The notes beneath the pieces were generated by a model, which was given only the letters and a program-made list of their open reading frames with translations, was not told where the DNA came from and ran no database searches. The translations under genes and the position numbers were made by a program. From a bacterium (GTDB lineage Bacteria; Campylobacterota; Campylobacteria; Campylobacterales; Sulfurimonadaceae), in assembly GCA_018825665.1 (NCBI GenBank), contig JAHJEG010000044.1, positions 1-64,000 on the forward strand: 64,000 bases of DNA. The letters run 5' to 3'. The stretch's first letter is position 1, and each line of letters begins with the position of its first letter. Positions 20,522 to 29,674 of the stretch are shown one piece after another.

Positions 20522-21387
20522 TTAAACTTTCCTGATCTGATCTCATCTAAGAGTAATTTGGCTTGGTGTGAGTTTGAATGATCTATATATTGTGTCAAAG
20601 TTTTAATTGCCATCTCTTTTTCATTAAGCTTCACCAGTGATTTTGCAAAAATAATCCAACTCGCCTCTATGTTATTATTAATCTCATTGGTCATTAAGGC
20701 ATAGTTATAGGATTTGTGATAATCTCCAAGTTCATAATATTTTTTTGCCACAAAAAGACTCAGGGCCGGATTATGACTTTTTTTGAATCTTTTAATAACA
20801 TGGCGTATATCTTCTTGCGTATCTTGCCTTTTTATATTTATAGATGTCTTTTTAATTTCAGGAACCTGTCTTTCCTGCTCTGCTTCTGCAACAATTTTTT
20901 TCTCAGGCGTTATTGTTTTTTCATTTGAATTTGATTCAGATTCGCTTAAAGTGTCTTCCTCAGCACTTGGGTCATTTTCATAATAAGGAAATGCCTCGCT
21001 GTTTATATTCTTCATAAAATTAAGCGAGGGTGTAAGATATATTTTTTCTTTGCTTGGAACTTTTACCTGAGCATACACTTTTGCAGGTTCAACCTGCTGG
21101 GTCTCTTTTTTTTCTACTACGCTTTCTTGAGCAACAGCTTCGGTTTTTTCACTCTTTACAGATAGGTTTTCTTCATGACCTGTTTTTGCTAGAGATGTTC
21201 TTTCCTGAACACTCACAAGCTCTTTTTGTATCTCTTGAGGGGGTATGACAATATCTTCTTTGGACGTAAACAAGCTAAAGACAAGCGTAAAAATAACAAG
21301 GATACTGACAACTATCGTGGCATGTGGAATATAAGATTTTATCTTATATCTGTTCCATCTTCTTTCTAGTTCATGTACATTAATCAT
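20518..21387 (-). CDS. mshN: MshN-like membrane-anchored TPR protein
   Basis: 289 aa. A short cytoplasmic start is followed by one membrane helix (ATIVVSILVIFTLVFSLF, about residues 24-41), a long low-complexity Glu/Lys/Ser periplasmic linker, and C-terminal TPR repeats (VAKKYYELGDYHKSYNYAL). Architecture and position between mshM and mshE match MshN. It overlaps mshM by 8 bases and carries one GGCATGTGG copy. Confidence 0.7.
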   Translation of the reverse strand: MINVHELERRWNRYKIKSYIPHATIVVSILVIFTLVFSLFTSKEDIVIPPQEIQKELVSVQERTSLAKTGHEENLSVKSEKTEAVAQESVVEKKETQQVEPAKVYAQVKVPSKEKIYLTPSLNFMKNINSEAFPYYENDPSAEEDTLSESESNSNEKTITPEKKIVAEAEQERQVPEIKKTSINIKRQDTQEDIRHVIKRFKKSHNPALSLFVAKKYYELGDYHKSYNYALMTNEINNNIEASWIIFAKSLVKLNEKEMAIKTLTQYIDHSNSHQAKLLLDEIRSGKFK

Positions 21388-22189
21388 TGATGAGCCCGGT
21401 GTGTATAGCAGACATCTCTATAATTTTATTTGAGATAGTGTTTTTATTGATTTTGGAAGGATTGTTTTCATCATACCATGAATAAATATCAAAAAGTGTA
21501 TACAGAAGCTTATTGGTATCTCTGTAGTTTCCTTTTGTCAGCTTATGGATAAGATTCACCGATTTGTTTTGAAACATATTTGCACTGTCAAAACAGTTCG
21601 CTTTCATGAGTTTTTTTTGTATATAAATCTTAAGCTCGGCACTTGAAGCATTTTCAAGTTCAATACTTTCCCAAATTCTCGTCTGAAAATGCTCTTTCGC
21701 AATCAAGTCTTCTTTTTCTGTTTTATGTAAGGTAATCAAAAATTTCACTTTTCTTGTATCAGACAGCAGTCTGATTTTTTCCATAAGCGGATTGGAATAC
21801 AGCTGTGCTTCATCAAGGAGCACCAGGGGTGTTTCATCAATCAGGTTTTCATCGACGATAAGCATAAACTGAGTGAAATTGAGCTCACCTTTGTACTTTA
21901 CGTTAAATAAATCCTTAGCCAGTGTTTTATAAAACTCACTCTCATCAAGTATGGGTGTCTGATAGATATACACCTTTTGAGAAGCTGACAAGTCATGATA
22001 AAGTTTCATTAAAAACATACTTTTGCCGGTACCGGGCTTTCCATATAAAAGTATCATCTTAAGAGGTTTTTTTACAGAGTCCTTAAGCGCCTGGTAAATA
22101 GTAGAAACCCTGTCCAACTGTACATAGTCCTTTGCATTTACCGTGTCTAAAAATACGTCTTTAGAATTTTGAAATATATTAGATTTCAT
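21380..22189 (-). CDS. mshM: MshM/ExeA-like AAA ATPase
   Basis: 269 aa AAA+ ATPase with Walker A YGKPGTGKS and Walker B TPLVLLDEAQL. In MSHA and type II systems the MshM/ExeA/GspA ATPase helps place the secretin through the peptidoglycan. Unlike ExeA, no membrane or peptidoglycan-binding domain is fused. It overlaps the secretin gene by 11 bases and mshN by 8. Confidence 0.8.
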   Translation of the reverse strand: MKSNIFQNSKDVFLDTVNAKDYVQLDRVSTIYQALKDSVKKPLKMILLYGKPGTGKSMFLMKLYHDLSASQKVYIYQTPILDESEFYKTLAKDLFNVKYKGELNFTQFMLIVDENLIDETPLVLLDEAQLYSNPLMEKIRLLSDTRKVKFLITLHKTEKEDLIAKEHFQTRIWESIELENASSAELKIYIQKKLMKANCFDSANMFQNKSVNLIHKLTKGNYRDTNKLLYTLFDIYSWYDENNPSKINKNTISNKIIEMSAIHTGLIND

Positions 22190-23777
22190 CTTCCTCTTTC
22201 GCCTCAGAAGAGTTTGTGTCAGTCTTATTGATGCGCAAAACGTTGTCCGTCAGACCTTCATAGCCCAGATCAGCCAATGAAAGACTGTTGTTTTCTTTAT
22301 GTATTATATGAGGCTCTATAACTATCACAAGCTCTTGAATCTCTTTTATCTTTTCTTCATATCTGAAAAAGTAGCTAAGCCCCGGAATATCACCTAAAAT
22401 AGGAACCTTGTTTGTTTCTTGCGTGTGTCGTGTATTAATGAGACCGCCTAGAATAATCCTGTTTCCGTCTTTTACCGTAACAACCGATGATAACTGGCGG
22501 CGGTTAAGGTCAGGAGGCATGTCTCTGCCTGTGGATGTTGTCTGTGTCATATCGGAATTTGTCTCAGACAAAGATGGATTTATGATTAAAGTAATGGTTT
22601 TATCATCAGATATTTCCGGTGTAATCGAAAGCAGGACACCGGCAAAAACAGATTTTATTGAATCATTTTGAGTTGTAGATGCTACACCACCGCTTGTTCC
22701 CTGTGCCTGGGTAGATTGTTGAATCTTATAAAAATATTCTGTTCCTGCTGTGATAAGTGCTGGCTGGTTGTTAAGGGTCAGTACTTTTGGATTGGATATA
22801 GAACTCACATCCCCCTGTGTCTGTAAAAATTTCACTACTTCTTTGAGGCTCCCGCCTGCTTTTATGCTGACAAGTTTCGAGACACCCTTTACTCCATCAT
22901 AAGCAGCTGCAGTGATTGAATCACCATCAAAAGAGCTTACATTCTCAGAATCTAAATTATGAACACTCAATTCAACATTTTGAAGTGCGTATAACTGTTT
23001 CCAGTCTATACCTGTGGTTTTGCTGTCAGACATTGTAACCGATAAAAGTTGAACGTCGATTAACACCTGAAGCTGTACTTTCTTTTGAAGCTGTTCTAAA
23101 TAAGACTCAAATCTGTTCATTTGTTTTTGCGTTGCGCTCACTGTGATAAGGCCCGCATTTTTATTTATAATAGGTGCTTCTGCCTTATAACTATCCTGCG
23201 GTCTATTTAAAACTCTTTGGAATTCAAGATCTAAAGCTTCCCAAAATTTCACTTCATCGCTCGTTTCTATCTTTATACCAGACTCTGAATTCGAGGTTCC
23301 GCCTCCTGATTGCGTTGCGTTTGCAGTGTTTGCCGTCGCTGACATACCTGTTGTGCCCATAGTTTTGGCATCAGTGGATGATGTGAGTGTCACATCTGTG
23401 CTTCCGCTGCCTTTTCTCTGAGATAAGATATAGTCTATACTGAATACTTTTGTCGTAAGATATGATATCTTTAATATCTTATTCTCTAAAGTGTAGGACA
23501 GGTTGTTTTCTCCAAGAACAATATTTAAAACTTCATCTATAGTCAGATTGTTAAGATGTGTTTTGTTTAGCTTCGTATCGAGAAATTTTTCTGCGTGAGG
23601 ATCCCCGACAATAATACTAAATTCACATTCATCGCTTAACTGTTCAATAAAGTCGATGATTTTTGTATCTTTTGTAGAGCTGATACTAAAAAGTTCATAA
23701 GAACAGTCAGCAAAACTAGCGCTTGATAAAAGAAGAGTGAAAAATGCCCCATAAATAGATGATTTGATTAGTTTCAT
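22179..23777 (-). CDS. mshL: MshL-type outer membrane secretin
   Basis: 532 aa secretin forming the outer-membrane channel of the machine. It has a signal peptide, then a STN/N-domain region (about 35-105), a Ser/Thr/Gly-rich linker, and a C-terminal secretin domain ending in the family signature VPILGDIPGLSYFF and ELVIVIEPHII. An acidic tail follows. The position between mshK-like and mshM genes supports the MSHA type. Confidence 0.9.
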   Translation of the reverse strand: MKLIKSSIYGAFFTLLLSSASFADCSYELFSISSTKDTKIIDFIEQLSDECEFSIIVGDPHAEKFLDTKLNKTHLNNLTIDEVLNIVLGENNLSYTLENKILKISYLTTKVFSIDYILSQRKGSGSTDVTLTSSTDAKTMGTTGMSATANTANATQSGGGTSNSESGIKIETSDEVKFWEALDLEFQRVLNRPQDSYKAEAPIINKNAGLITVSATQKQMNRFESYLEQLQKKVQLQVLIDVQLLSVTMSDSKTTGIDWKQLYALQNVELSVHNLDSENVSSFDGDSITAAAYDGVKGVSKLVSIKAGGSLKEVVKFLQTQGDVSSISNPKVLTLNNQPALITAGTEYFYKIQQSTQAQGTSGGVASTTQNDSIKSVFAGVLLSITPEISDDKTITLIINPSLSETNSDMTQTTSTGRDMPPDLNRRQLSSVVTVKDGNRIILGGLINTRHTQETNKVPILGDIPGLSYFFRYEEKIKEIQELVIVIEPHIIHKENNSLSLADLGYEGLTDNVLRINKTDTNSSEAKEEDEI

Positions 23778-23786
23778 TGCTTTGTC

Positions 23787-24272
23787 CTATTCGTTTTTAA
23801 ATTTTAGATTTGAGTTTTTTGTATTTGTTGATAACACGATATTTTTATTTCCCCTTGTCAAAACTACGGATTTTCTGCTTATGTTTGTAATTGTATAGCT
23901 TTGCACCTTATCATGCAGTTTATACCATTTGTTATTGATTAAAGCAGAACTGTTTATGATCGCATTGAGGGCAATAGTGCTTTGTGCTTCTTTTTTGAGC
24001 TTTTTAGAGTTTAAAGTATCTGCTGATGCCGTAGAAGAGGATACAGTATTATTGGAAGCTGTTTGAATTGAAGATTTTTTATCCTCAATTTTGACAGATT
24101 TGTTTTTTTCCAAAAAAATAAAAGGATCTTTCAAAACAGTAATATTGGAACTGCCTATGCCGCTCCTTGCAGGTTTTATCGCTTTGACCTGCTCATCAAC
24201 CCAGGAAAGTTCGTTTGCGCCGACACTGGATACTATCAAGAGCAAAAAGCTTGAAAAGAAATATTTTTTCAT
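23787..24272 (-). CDS. mshK: MshK-like periplasmic protein
   Basis: 161 aa from the ATG at 24272, which overlaps the previous stop by one base; an upstream in-frame ATG at 24290 is less likely. It has a signal peptide (KKYFFSSFLLLIVSSVGA), a Ser/Thr-rich middle, and a C-terminal domain (NNKWYKLHDKVQSYTI, then VVLTRGNKNIVLS) of the kind found in MshK, PilP and GspC. The name is an inference from position. Confidence 0.55.
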   Translation of the reverse strand: MKKYFFSSFLLLIVSSVGANELSWVDEQVKAIKPARSGIGSSNITVLKDPFIFLEKNKSVKIEDKKSSIQTASNNTVSSSTASADTLNSKKLKKEAQSTIALNAIINSSALINNKWYKLHDKVQSYTITNISRKSVVLTRGNKNIVLSTNTKNSNLKFKNE

Positions 24273-24904
24273 TAGTAAGTGATCCCCCAAACTGAAATTT
24301 TGAGACTTGTATCCAAATTGTCCTGTGCCTTAATACTTAGATCATGAATATCAACAACAAGGTCGCTTTGTTCTAGAGAGTTTATAAACTTTAAGGTATT
24401 TTTATAGCTTCCGCTGCATTGTATCGATATATCAAGAATATGTCCGAAAGAATTATTGGTTAAAGCGTACTTGTTGCTCAAATTAGTAATTTTAATATTA
24501 TACAGTTGTGCATTTTTTGAGATAGAATGTAAATATTCACCCCAACTTCTTTCATCATATATAAGTGAAGAGATAGTCTCTATCTTGCTTTTTATATATG
24601 CATTGTTGTCCTTTTGCACCAAAAGTTCAGATTCTGCTTTTTTTATTTCATTTATCAGCTTGGCTATTTTAGCTTCGGGATTATATTGCAAGTACATTTT
24701 ATCCGCACTGATTTTGGATTCAAGGGCGCTTATCTGAGCTCTTTTTTGGTTAAAGTCTTCCAGAGAACTTTCCCAAAAAAGCAAATAGGCAAATGCAAAA
24801 ATAAGAGCGAATATCATGATATAAGTCATATAGATATCTTTTTGACTCTTATCCTTAAAAGCGGCATCTATCCTGTGCAAGTAATCTTCAGTATTTATTT
24901 TCAT
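24272..24904 (-). CDS. mshJ: MshJ/PilO-like inner membrane protein
   Basis: 210 aa with one N-terminal membrane helix (about 27-45), a coiled coil (DFNQKRAQISALESKI) and a C-terminal ferredoxin-like periplasmic domain. This is the PilO/GspM architecture of alignment-complex proteins. It overlaps the MshI-like gene by 4 bases. Confidence 0.7.
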   Translation of the reverse strand: MKINTEDYLHRIDAAFKDKSQKDIYMTYIMIFALIFAFAYLLFWESSLEDFNQKRAQISALESKISADKMYLQYNPEAKIAKLINEIKKAESELLVQKDNNAYIKSKIETISSLIYDERSWGEYLHSISKNAQLYNIKITNLSNKYALTNNSFGHILDISIQCSGSYKNTLKFINSLEQSDLVVDIHDLSIKAQDNLDTSLKISVWGITY

Positions 24905-26445
24905 AATATTTGTACCTTTAAATCACCAAAATAAAGTTTTGATTCTTTATCAAAGGATATATCTTCCATTGAAAAGTGAAATGTATCAGGGTGGGTTTTC
25001 GTCAAATGTTCCAAAAGCTGTGTTATTTTTTTGTCTTTGGAAGAAACGACACCTAAGCTGAAGCTTTTATCTTTTGGATTTGTTTCATCTTCTTTGTAAG
25101 ACAAAGATTCAAGTCTAACTCCAAAACTGTTAAGATTATTCGTCAATAAGGCCAATAATTTTGCCTTCATCGGATAGTTTACTTTTACATCGTGTATCTT
25201 TATCAAGGTTCCTTTTTTCTCTGTATATTCTTTTTCTTCCTGCTGCAGAAGGGTTAATATTTTTACTTTATCCGCTTCCCTGTTTTTTATAGTGGCTTCT
25301 CTTGTTGTTTTTATATTGTGTACTTCAGTGTATTCCTGCTGTAAAAGTTCATGCTGCAGAGACTGAGCATAGGTGAGTATCCAGTAGCTCACAGGATAAA
25401 TAAAAGCAACAATCAAAGAAGCTGCTACAAGCATTATTAACTTTCCGCTCTCGCGTTGTGTGAATTTTGGAGGACGGTGATAAGTGGTAAAATTACAATC
25501 GTATTTTTCAGATTCCGGAAGTGTTGTATAGATATGCATCAGAGCATGAAGTTGGTCAATATAGACTCCCTCACTCTCAAATCCATAATCAAATTCAAAA
25601 TTACTGCTCTTTACTTTGAACTCAACTTCTGCCATTTCATCCAGTTTTGTGACAGTAGATATCTGTGAACCGATGTAGATATGTTCTATCTTGTCTAATT
25701 CAAAAGCTCTTTTTACATATGTTAAAATGTCACTGATATTTGCAAAGATCTCTTTATAAAGTTTAATAATGAATTCTTTATAATCGCTGTTGGTCTCCTT
25801 AAGGTTTTGCGAGGATATAAAGCGCATAAAATCTTCAAATTCCACTCTCTCACCATAAAGCTCACAAAATCTTTCATGCATTTGTAAAAAAGAATATTTG
25901 ATAGATTTTGTATAGACAAACTCTTTTTCATTATAGACAGTAATAAATGTTTCATTCTCTTGAAAGTATATAAAACAATGTACCCCGCTTGTCTCGATTA
26001 TCTCTTTTGAATAAAGAGATTTTAGCAATAAAGGAGTCGGTATGATTACATCGATATATTTGATTCTCTCTACAACATTTTTATAGGTTTGCGCAATTGT
26101 TAGCGGGTCGGCTATAAATACATGAAAAGTTCTATTTTCGTTATCCAGATTATTAAATGTTTCTATAAATTGTATTTGATAAGTAACAGCCTGATCAAGA
26201 CCAAGCTCATCATAAACTTTATTGCTTATTGCATCATATAAATCTTCTTCAGGTATATTTTTTGTAATTGAAACCTGACTGTTAATAAATTCATTTGCAT
26301 TGAGGTACGAAATAGCAAACTGATCTTTTACGTATTCAGGAGAACTGTTTTCACTCAGAAAACTAGAAATACCGCTAAGATATATATTTTTGTACGGATT
26401 TACTGAAATTACACTTGAAAAAGAACGTTCTGTTTTTTTACTCAT
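24901..26445 (-). CDS. mshI: MshI-like fused PilM/PilN protein
   Basis: 514 aa. The first ~340 residues resemble the actin-like cytoplasmic PilM/GspL fold. One membrane helix follows (KLIMLVAASLIVAFIYPVSYWI), then a coiled coil and a PilN-like periplasmic domain. It would tie the cytoplasmic ATPase to the envelope-spanning complex. It is the first gene of the msh-type run and lies 11 bases after the peptidoglycan carboxypeptidase gene. Confidence 0.7.
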   Translation of the reverse strand: MSKKTERSFSSVISVNPYKNIYLSGISSFLSENSSPEYVKDQFAISYLNANEFINSQVSITKNIPEEDLYDAISNKVYDELGLDQAVTYQIQFIETFNNLDNENRTFHVFIADPLTIAQTYKNVVERIKYIDVIIPTPLLLKSLYSKEIIETSGVHCFIYFQENETFITVYNEKEFVYTKSIKYSFLQMHERFCELYGERVEFEDFMRFISSQNLKETNSDYKEFIIKLYKEIFANISDILTYVKRAFELDKIEHIYIGSQISTVTKLDEMAEVEFKVKSSNFEFDYGFESEGVYIDQLHALMHIYTTLPESEKYDCNFTTYHRPPKFTQRESGKLIMLVAASLIVAFIYPVSYWILTYAQSLQHELLQQEYTEVHNIKTTREATIKNREADKVKILTLLQQEEKEYTEKKGTLIKIHDVKVNYPMKAKLLALLTNNLNSFGVRLESLSYKEDETNPKDKSFSLGVVSSKDKKITQLLEHLTKTHPDTFHFSMEDISFDKESKLYFGDLKVQIL

Positions 26446-26456
26446 TAGCTATAATC

Positions 26457-27797
26457 CTATTTGAAGTGAACCATTGACATGGAACAAAATTCATCTTTTT
26501 TATAAAACTCCACCCTGTAGACTTTTTGGTTCGTATCGACCGAGAACCTTTTATCCATATCTTTAAGGCTAATGTCAACTCCACTTTCCACGCCGTCTTT
26601 GGATTTGTATCCAATGACATTAACACGAAACTCACCATCGTCAATTACTCTAAAATCGTCATTTACAAAAAAATCTGAAGCAATATCAACAGAAGTTGTT
26701 TTTGCATCAATAAAAATATTTATTTTTTCAGGACAGCCATCAGCCATTTTAAAATATTGAGGTTTTAATGCGGTGATTTTTTCATTGCCTATATAAACGA
26801 AAAAGCGCCCACCTACCTTTTTTACACTTCCCAAGGGGTGAGAAAAATCAAATACATTATCTTCTGATTTTATCGGAATGAAGCTTAAAGATTTTTTGAT
26901 ATCACCCAAATTTAATAAAATATTATTATTTATTGTCAAAGTACCATACTCTTTGATAATTCTGTCAATATCTTTGACATTTAAATCAAAATTTCTTGAA
27001 AATGAGATTTGCATTATATTCATAAATTCTTCGATGGCTAGGAGCTGGTAAAATACTTTTTTGGAGAGGGAAGGCAAGTTTTTGCTGCTTTCAATCGCAA
27101 AAGCGGGTTTGTTATTTGTAACGGCAAAATACGTAAGGGAGAGTTTCATCGCCTCATCATAGAATTTTGTATTTGTGTTTTTAACATCAAAGCTGTGATG
27201 CTCCTGTAAAAGTTTTTTATTTATATTTTCTTTTATCGTTGTCGCAATTGTGTTTAGATTGCCAAAGGGCTGATTTTGGTTTAATTTGCACTGGTCTATT
27301 ACGCATGTTTGTCCCCAGGCCGTCGGATTGAAAATATTACCGTGATTTTTCTTTCTGTAAAAACCGTTGCCATCATGAAGATTGAGAACAAGGGATACTT
27401 TTTTTGAAAGAATTATCTCCTTTACTTCCTTGATTATCTGTGCATCTTTGTCTGAATCTTTCATTGTTGAAAACTTTCGATTCATATCTCCGTGAATACC
27501 TCTGTGGTCGTGTTGAATACTGTCTTTGTTTAGGTTTGGTATAACCCATATGTTCTTGGATTTAATGGTATAGTGTGTTGCTAGAATAGAGGCGGCAAAA
27601 TAACCGCCCGGTTCATCCCCGTGAATTCCTCCAATTACCAAAAGAGTTGTGTTTGAATCATTGTTCTCTTTTTTTATGAGTTGAATATTCGCTTCTAACA
27701 ACAAAGAAGAAAGGATAAATAGTACAAGAAACTTTAGAACTGATAGTTTGATTGAGAGTTGATCATAAGTATTTGTCAATTTTGTGTCACCGTGCAT
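26457..27797 (-). CDS. csd4: Csd4/Pgp1-like peptidoglycan carboxypeptidase (M14)
   Basis: 446 aa zinc carboxypeptidase. A membrane or signal segment occupies about residues 20-36. Zinc ligands are visible as H59 and E62 (GGIHGDEPGG) and H141 (LNLHDGNGF). In Helicobacter (Csd4) and Campylobacter (Pgp1) this family trims tripeptides in peptidoglycan to give helical cells. Helicobacter Csd4 is reported to use Gln where this protein has the canonical His. The ATG directly follows the csd6-like stop. Confidence 0.82.
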   Translation of the reverse strand: MHGDTKLTNTYDQLSIKLSVLKFLVLFILSSLLLEANIQLIKKENNDSNTTLLVIGGIHGDEPGGYFAASILATHYTIKSKNIWVIPNLNKDSIQHDHRGIHGDMNRKFSTMKDSDKDAQIIKEVKEIILSKKVSLVLNLHDGNGFYRKKNHGNIFNPTAWGQTCVIDQCKLNQNQPFGNLNTIATTIKENINKKLLQEHHSFDVKNTNTKFYDEAMKLSLTYFAVTNNKPAFAIESSKNLPSLSKKVFYQLLAIEEFMNIMQISFSRNFDLNVKDIDRIIKEYGTLTINNNILLNLGDIKKSLSFIPIKSEDNVFDFSHPLGSVKKVGGRFFVYIGNEKITALKPQYFKMADGCPEKINIFIDAKTTSVDIASDFFVNDDFRVIDDGEFRVNVIGYKSKDGVESGVDISLKDMDKRFSVDTNQKVYRVEFYKKDEFCSMSMVHFK

Positions 27798-28784
27798 TTA
27801 TTTTTCTGTAAATATATTCATAGCACTAGTATCATCTAGTCTGACCATCAGCGTTTTATCACCCACAAATGTAAAACTTTCAGAGGAATATTGCTCTTTA
27901 AATGTTATTTGATAGACATCATTGATTCCCGGATAAGGAATAATGGCAATATTCGTGAAGATAATACTTTTTTCTTCATTTTTGTTAAATACTCTTGTTT
28001 TGTATTTTTTAAATTGTTCAAAATCCATTTTATCGCTTCTGATAAAATCAGAGGAGTAAAAATTCAAATAACCGCTTATATCATTATAAAGCCAACTGTA
28101 TCTCCATGAAAAAAGCTGGGACAGTATGGAAGCGAATATCTCTTTGGATATCTCTTTGGTGTTTGCTTTTTCATGGATGATCAATAAAGTATTGTCAATG
28201 TCTATCCTTCTGTCCAAACACTCTATTTGTGCATTGTTTATTGCAATACAACCTTTGGTAAACTCATCTCTTTCCTGTTCGGTTGGAAGACCGTGTATCC
28301 AGATGCCAGAGCCGTTTTTGCCTCTGTAGTCATCGTATGTATTCGGATAGGACGTAACAAACGCCAATGGTCCGTAAAATGAGTCAACATCATACATTTT
28401 TTTGGTAATATGGTAGACTCCTACAGGTGTTCTTAAATCGCCTTCTTTGGATTTGTCCCCTTTTATTTTTCCTGTAAAAGCACTATAGTCTTTTTTAAAT
28501 CCAAATGTTTTGTTGTCATCTAATTTGTAGAGACTGAGTACGGATTTGTCTTTATTGCATGTAAGGATAGATGAATACGATTCAATATAACCGAACTTCG
28601 TATCTTTGTCTTTTAGATAATGCAGCCAATATTCTTTTTTTGTAAGCTCTATATCCATCTGTTTTTCTACATGTTTAATCCCGTACAGTCTGTAATCATT
28701 AAAAATATCGCCGGCGTGCAAAGAGAGCCCCATCAGTAACATAAAAGTTGCTTTAAGTATAAAAGCAGTCGTTTTTTTATCCAT
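27798..28784 (-). CDS. csd6: Csd6/Pgp2-like L,D-carboxypeptidase (YkuD fold)
   Basis: 328 aa with a signal peptide. The L,D-transpeptidase-type YkuD domain has catalytic H164 (IWIHGLPT) and C179 (FTKGCIAI). A C-terminal NTF2-like region follows, as in Csd6/Pgp2, which trim tetrapeptides to tripeptides for Csd4/Pgp1. It overlaps era by 8 bases and abuts csd4, so the two enzymes of one pathway are probably co-translated. The rplI-hslV-hslU-era-csd6 order matches what I recall of Helicobacter pylori. Confidence 0.88.
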   Translation of the reverse strand: MDKKTTAFILKATFMLLMGLSLHAGDIFNDYRLYGIKHVEKQMDIELTKKEYWLHYLKDKDTKFGYIESYSSILTCNKDKSVLSLYKLDDNKTFGFKKDYSAFTGKIKGDKSKEGDLRTPVGVYHITKKMYDVDSFYGPLAFVTSYPNTYDDYRGKNGSGIWIHGLPTEQERDEFTKGCIAINNAQIECLDRRIDIDNTLLIIHEKANTKEISKEIFASILSQLFSWRYSWLYNDISGYLNFYSSDFIRSDKMDFEQFKKYKTRVFNKNEEKSIIFTNIAIIPYPGINDVYQITFKEQYSSESFTFVGDKTLMVRLDDTSAMNIFTEK

Positions 28785-29658
28785 TTTTATATCCTATCTC
28801 TTCTAAGAAAGCCTTATCTTTGCTCCAACCTTTTTTAACGCTGACCTGCAACTCCAGGTAGGCTTTTTTTCCGCTAAGTGTTTCTATTTTTTGTCTGGCA
28901 TACTTTCCGATACGTTTTATAGATTCTCCGCCTTTTCCTATGATAATCCCTTTTTGGGAATCTTTTTCGATGATGATTGTTGCATGGATTTTATCTATAG
29001 TATCCTCCTCTACAATCTTATCGATAAGCACATCTGATTCATAAGGTATCTCATCGCTGATATTTTCAAAAATACCTTCTCTGATAAATCCGGCATAGAT
29101 ATCTCTTACAAGCTCGCTGGTCAAATCTTCCGGATCAAACAAGAAAGGTGAATCGGGAAGGTTTTTTGAAATAGTACTAAGTAAATCCACATGCCCGACT
29201 TTTTTTGGGATTGCTACGGGAATCAGAGCTTCAAAATCATCTGAAAATTTGTTATATTCATGTATTTTTTTGAAAAGTTTTTCTTGTGAGACCTGATCTA
29301 TCTTGCTAAGAACAATAATATGTTTAACCTTGGCACCGTTTAGCTTTAAAAATTTTTCATAATGTTCTAAACTGTCTGTCACGGGAGCCAAGTATACGAT
29401 TAGATCACAATCTCCCATGGCTTTAAGAGCTTCATCGAGCATAAACTGATTTAGTACCTTTTCTTTTTCATGCAGTCCCGGAGTGTCTACAAATATAATT
29501 TGGGTATCTTCATGCATAACTATCGCATTGGAACGCTTTCTTGTAGCATTTGCTTTTTGGGAAACCATAGCTATTTTTTCACCTAAAAGTGAATTCATCA
29601 GTGTACTTTTTCCTGCATTTGGACGACCAATTAGAGATACGAAACCAGCTTTACTCAT
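28777..29658 (-). CDS. era: GTPase Era
   Basis: 293 aa ribosome-assembly GTPase binding the 3' end of 16S rRNA. It has the G1 motif GRPNAGKS (11-18), G3 DTPG, G4 LSKID, and a C-terminal KH domain (IIIGKGGESIKRIGKYAR). Full-length. One GGCATGTGG copy lies within it. Confidence 0.97.
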   Translation of the reverse strand: MSKAGFVSLIGRPNAGKSTLMNSLLGEKIAMVSQKANATRKRSNAIVMHEDTQIIFVDTPGLHEKEKVLNQFMLDEALKAMGDCDLIVYLAPVTDSLEHYEKFLKLNGAKVKHIIVLSKIDQVSQEKLFKKIHEYNKFSDDFEALIPVAIPKKVGHVDLLSTISKNLPDSPFLFDPEDLTSELVRDIYAGFIREGIFENISDEIPYESDVLIDKIVEEDTIDKIHATIIIEKDSQKGIIIGKGGESIKRIGKYARQKIETLSGKKAYLELQVSVKKGWSKDKAFLEEIGYKNG

Positions 29659-29674
29659 ATGTTTTCCTTGTTAT

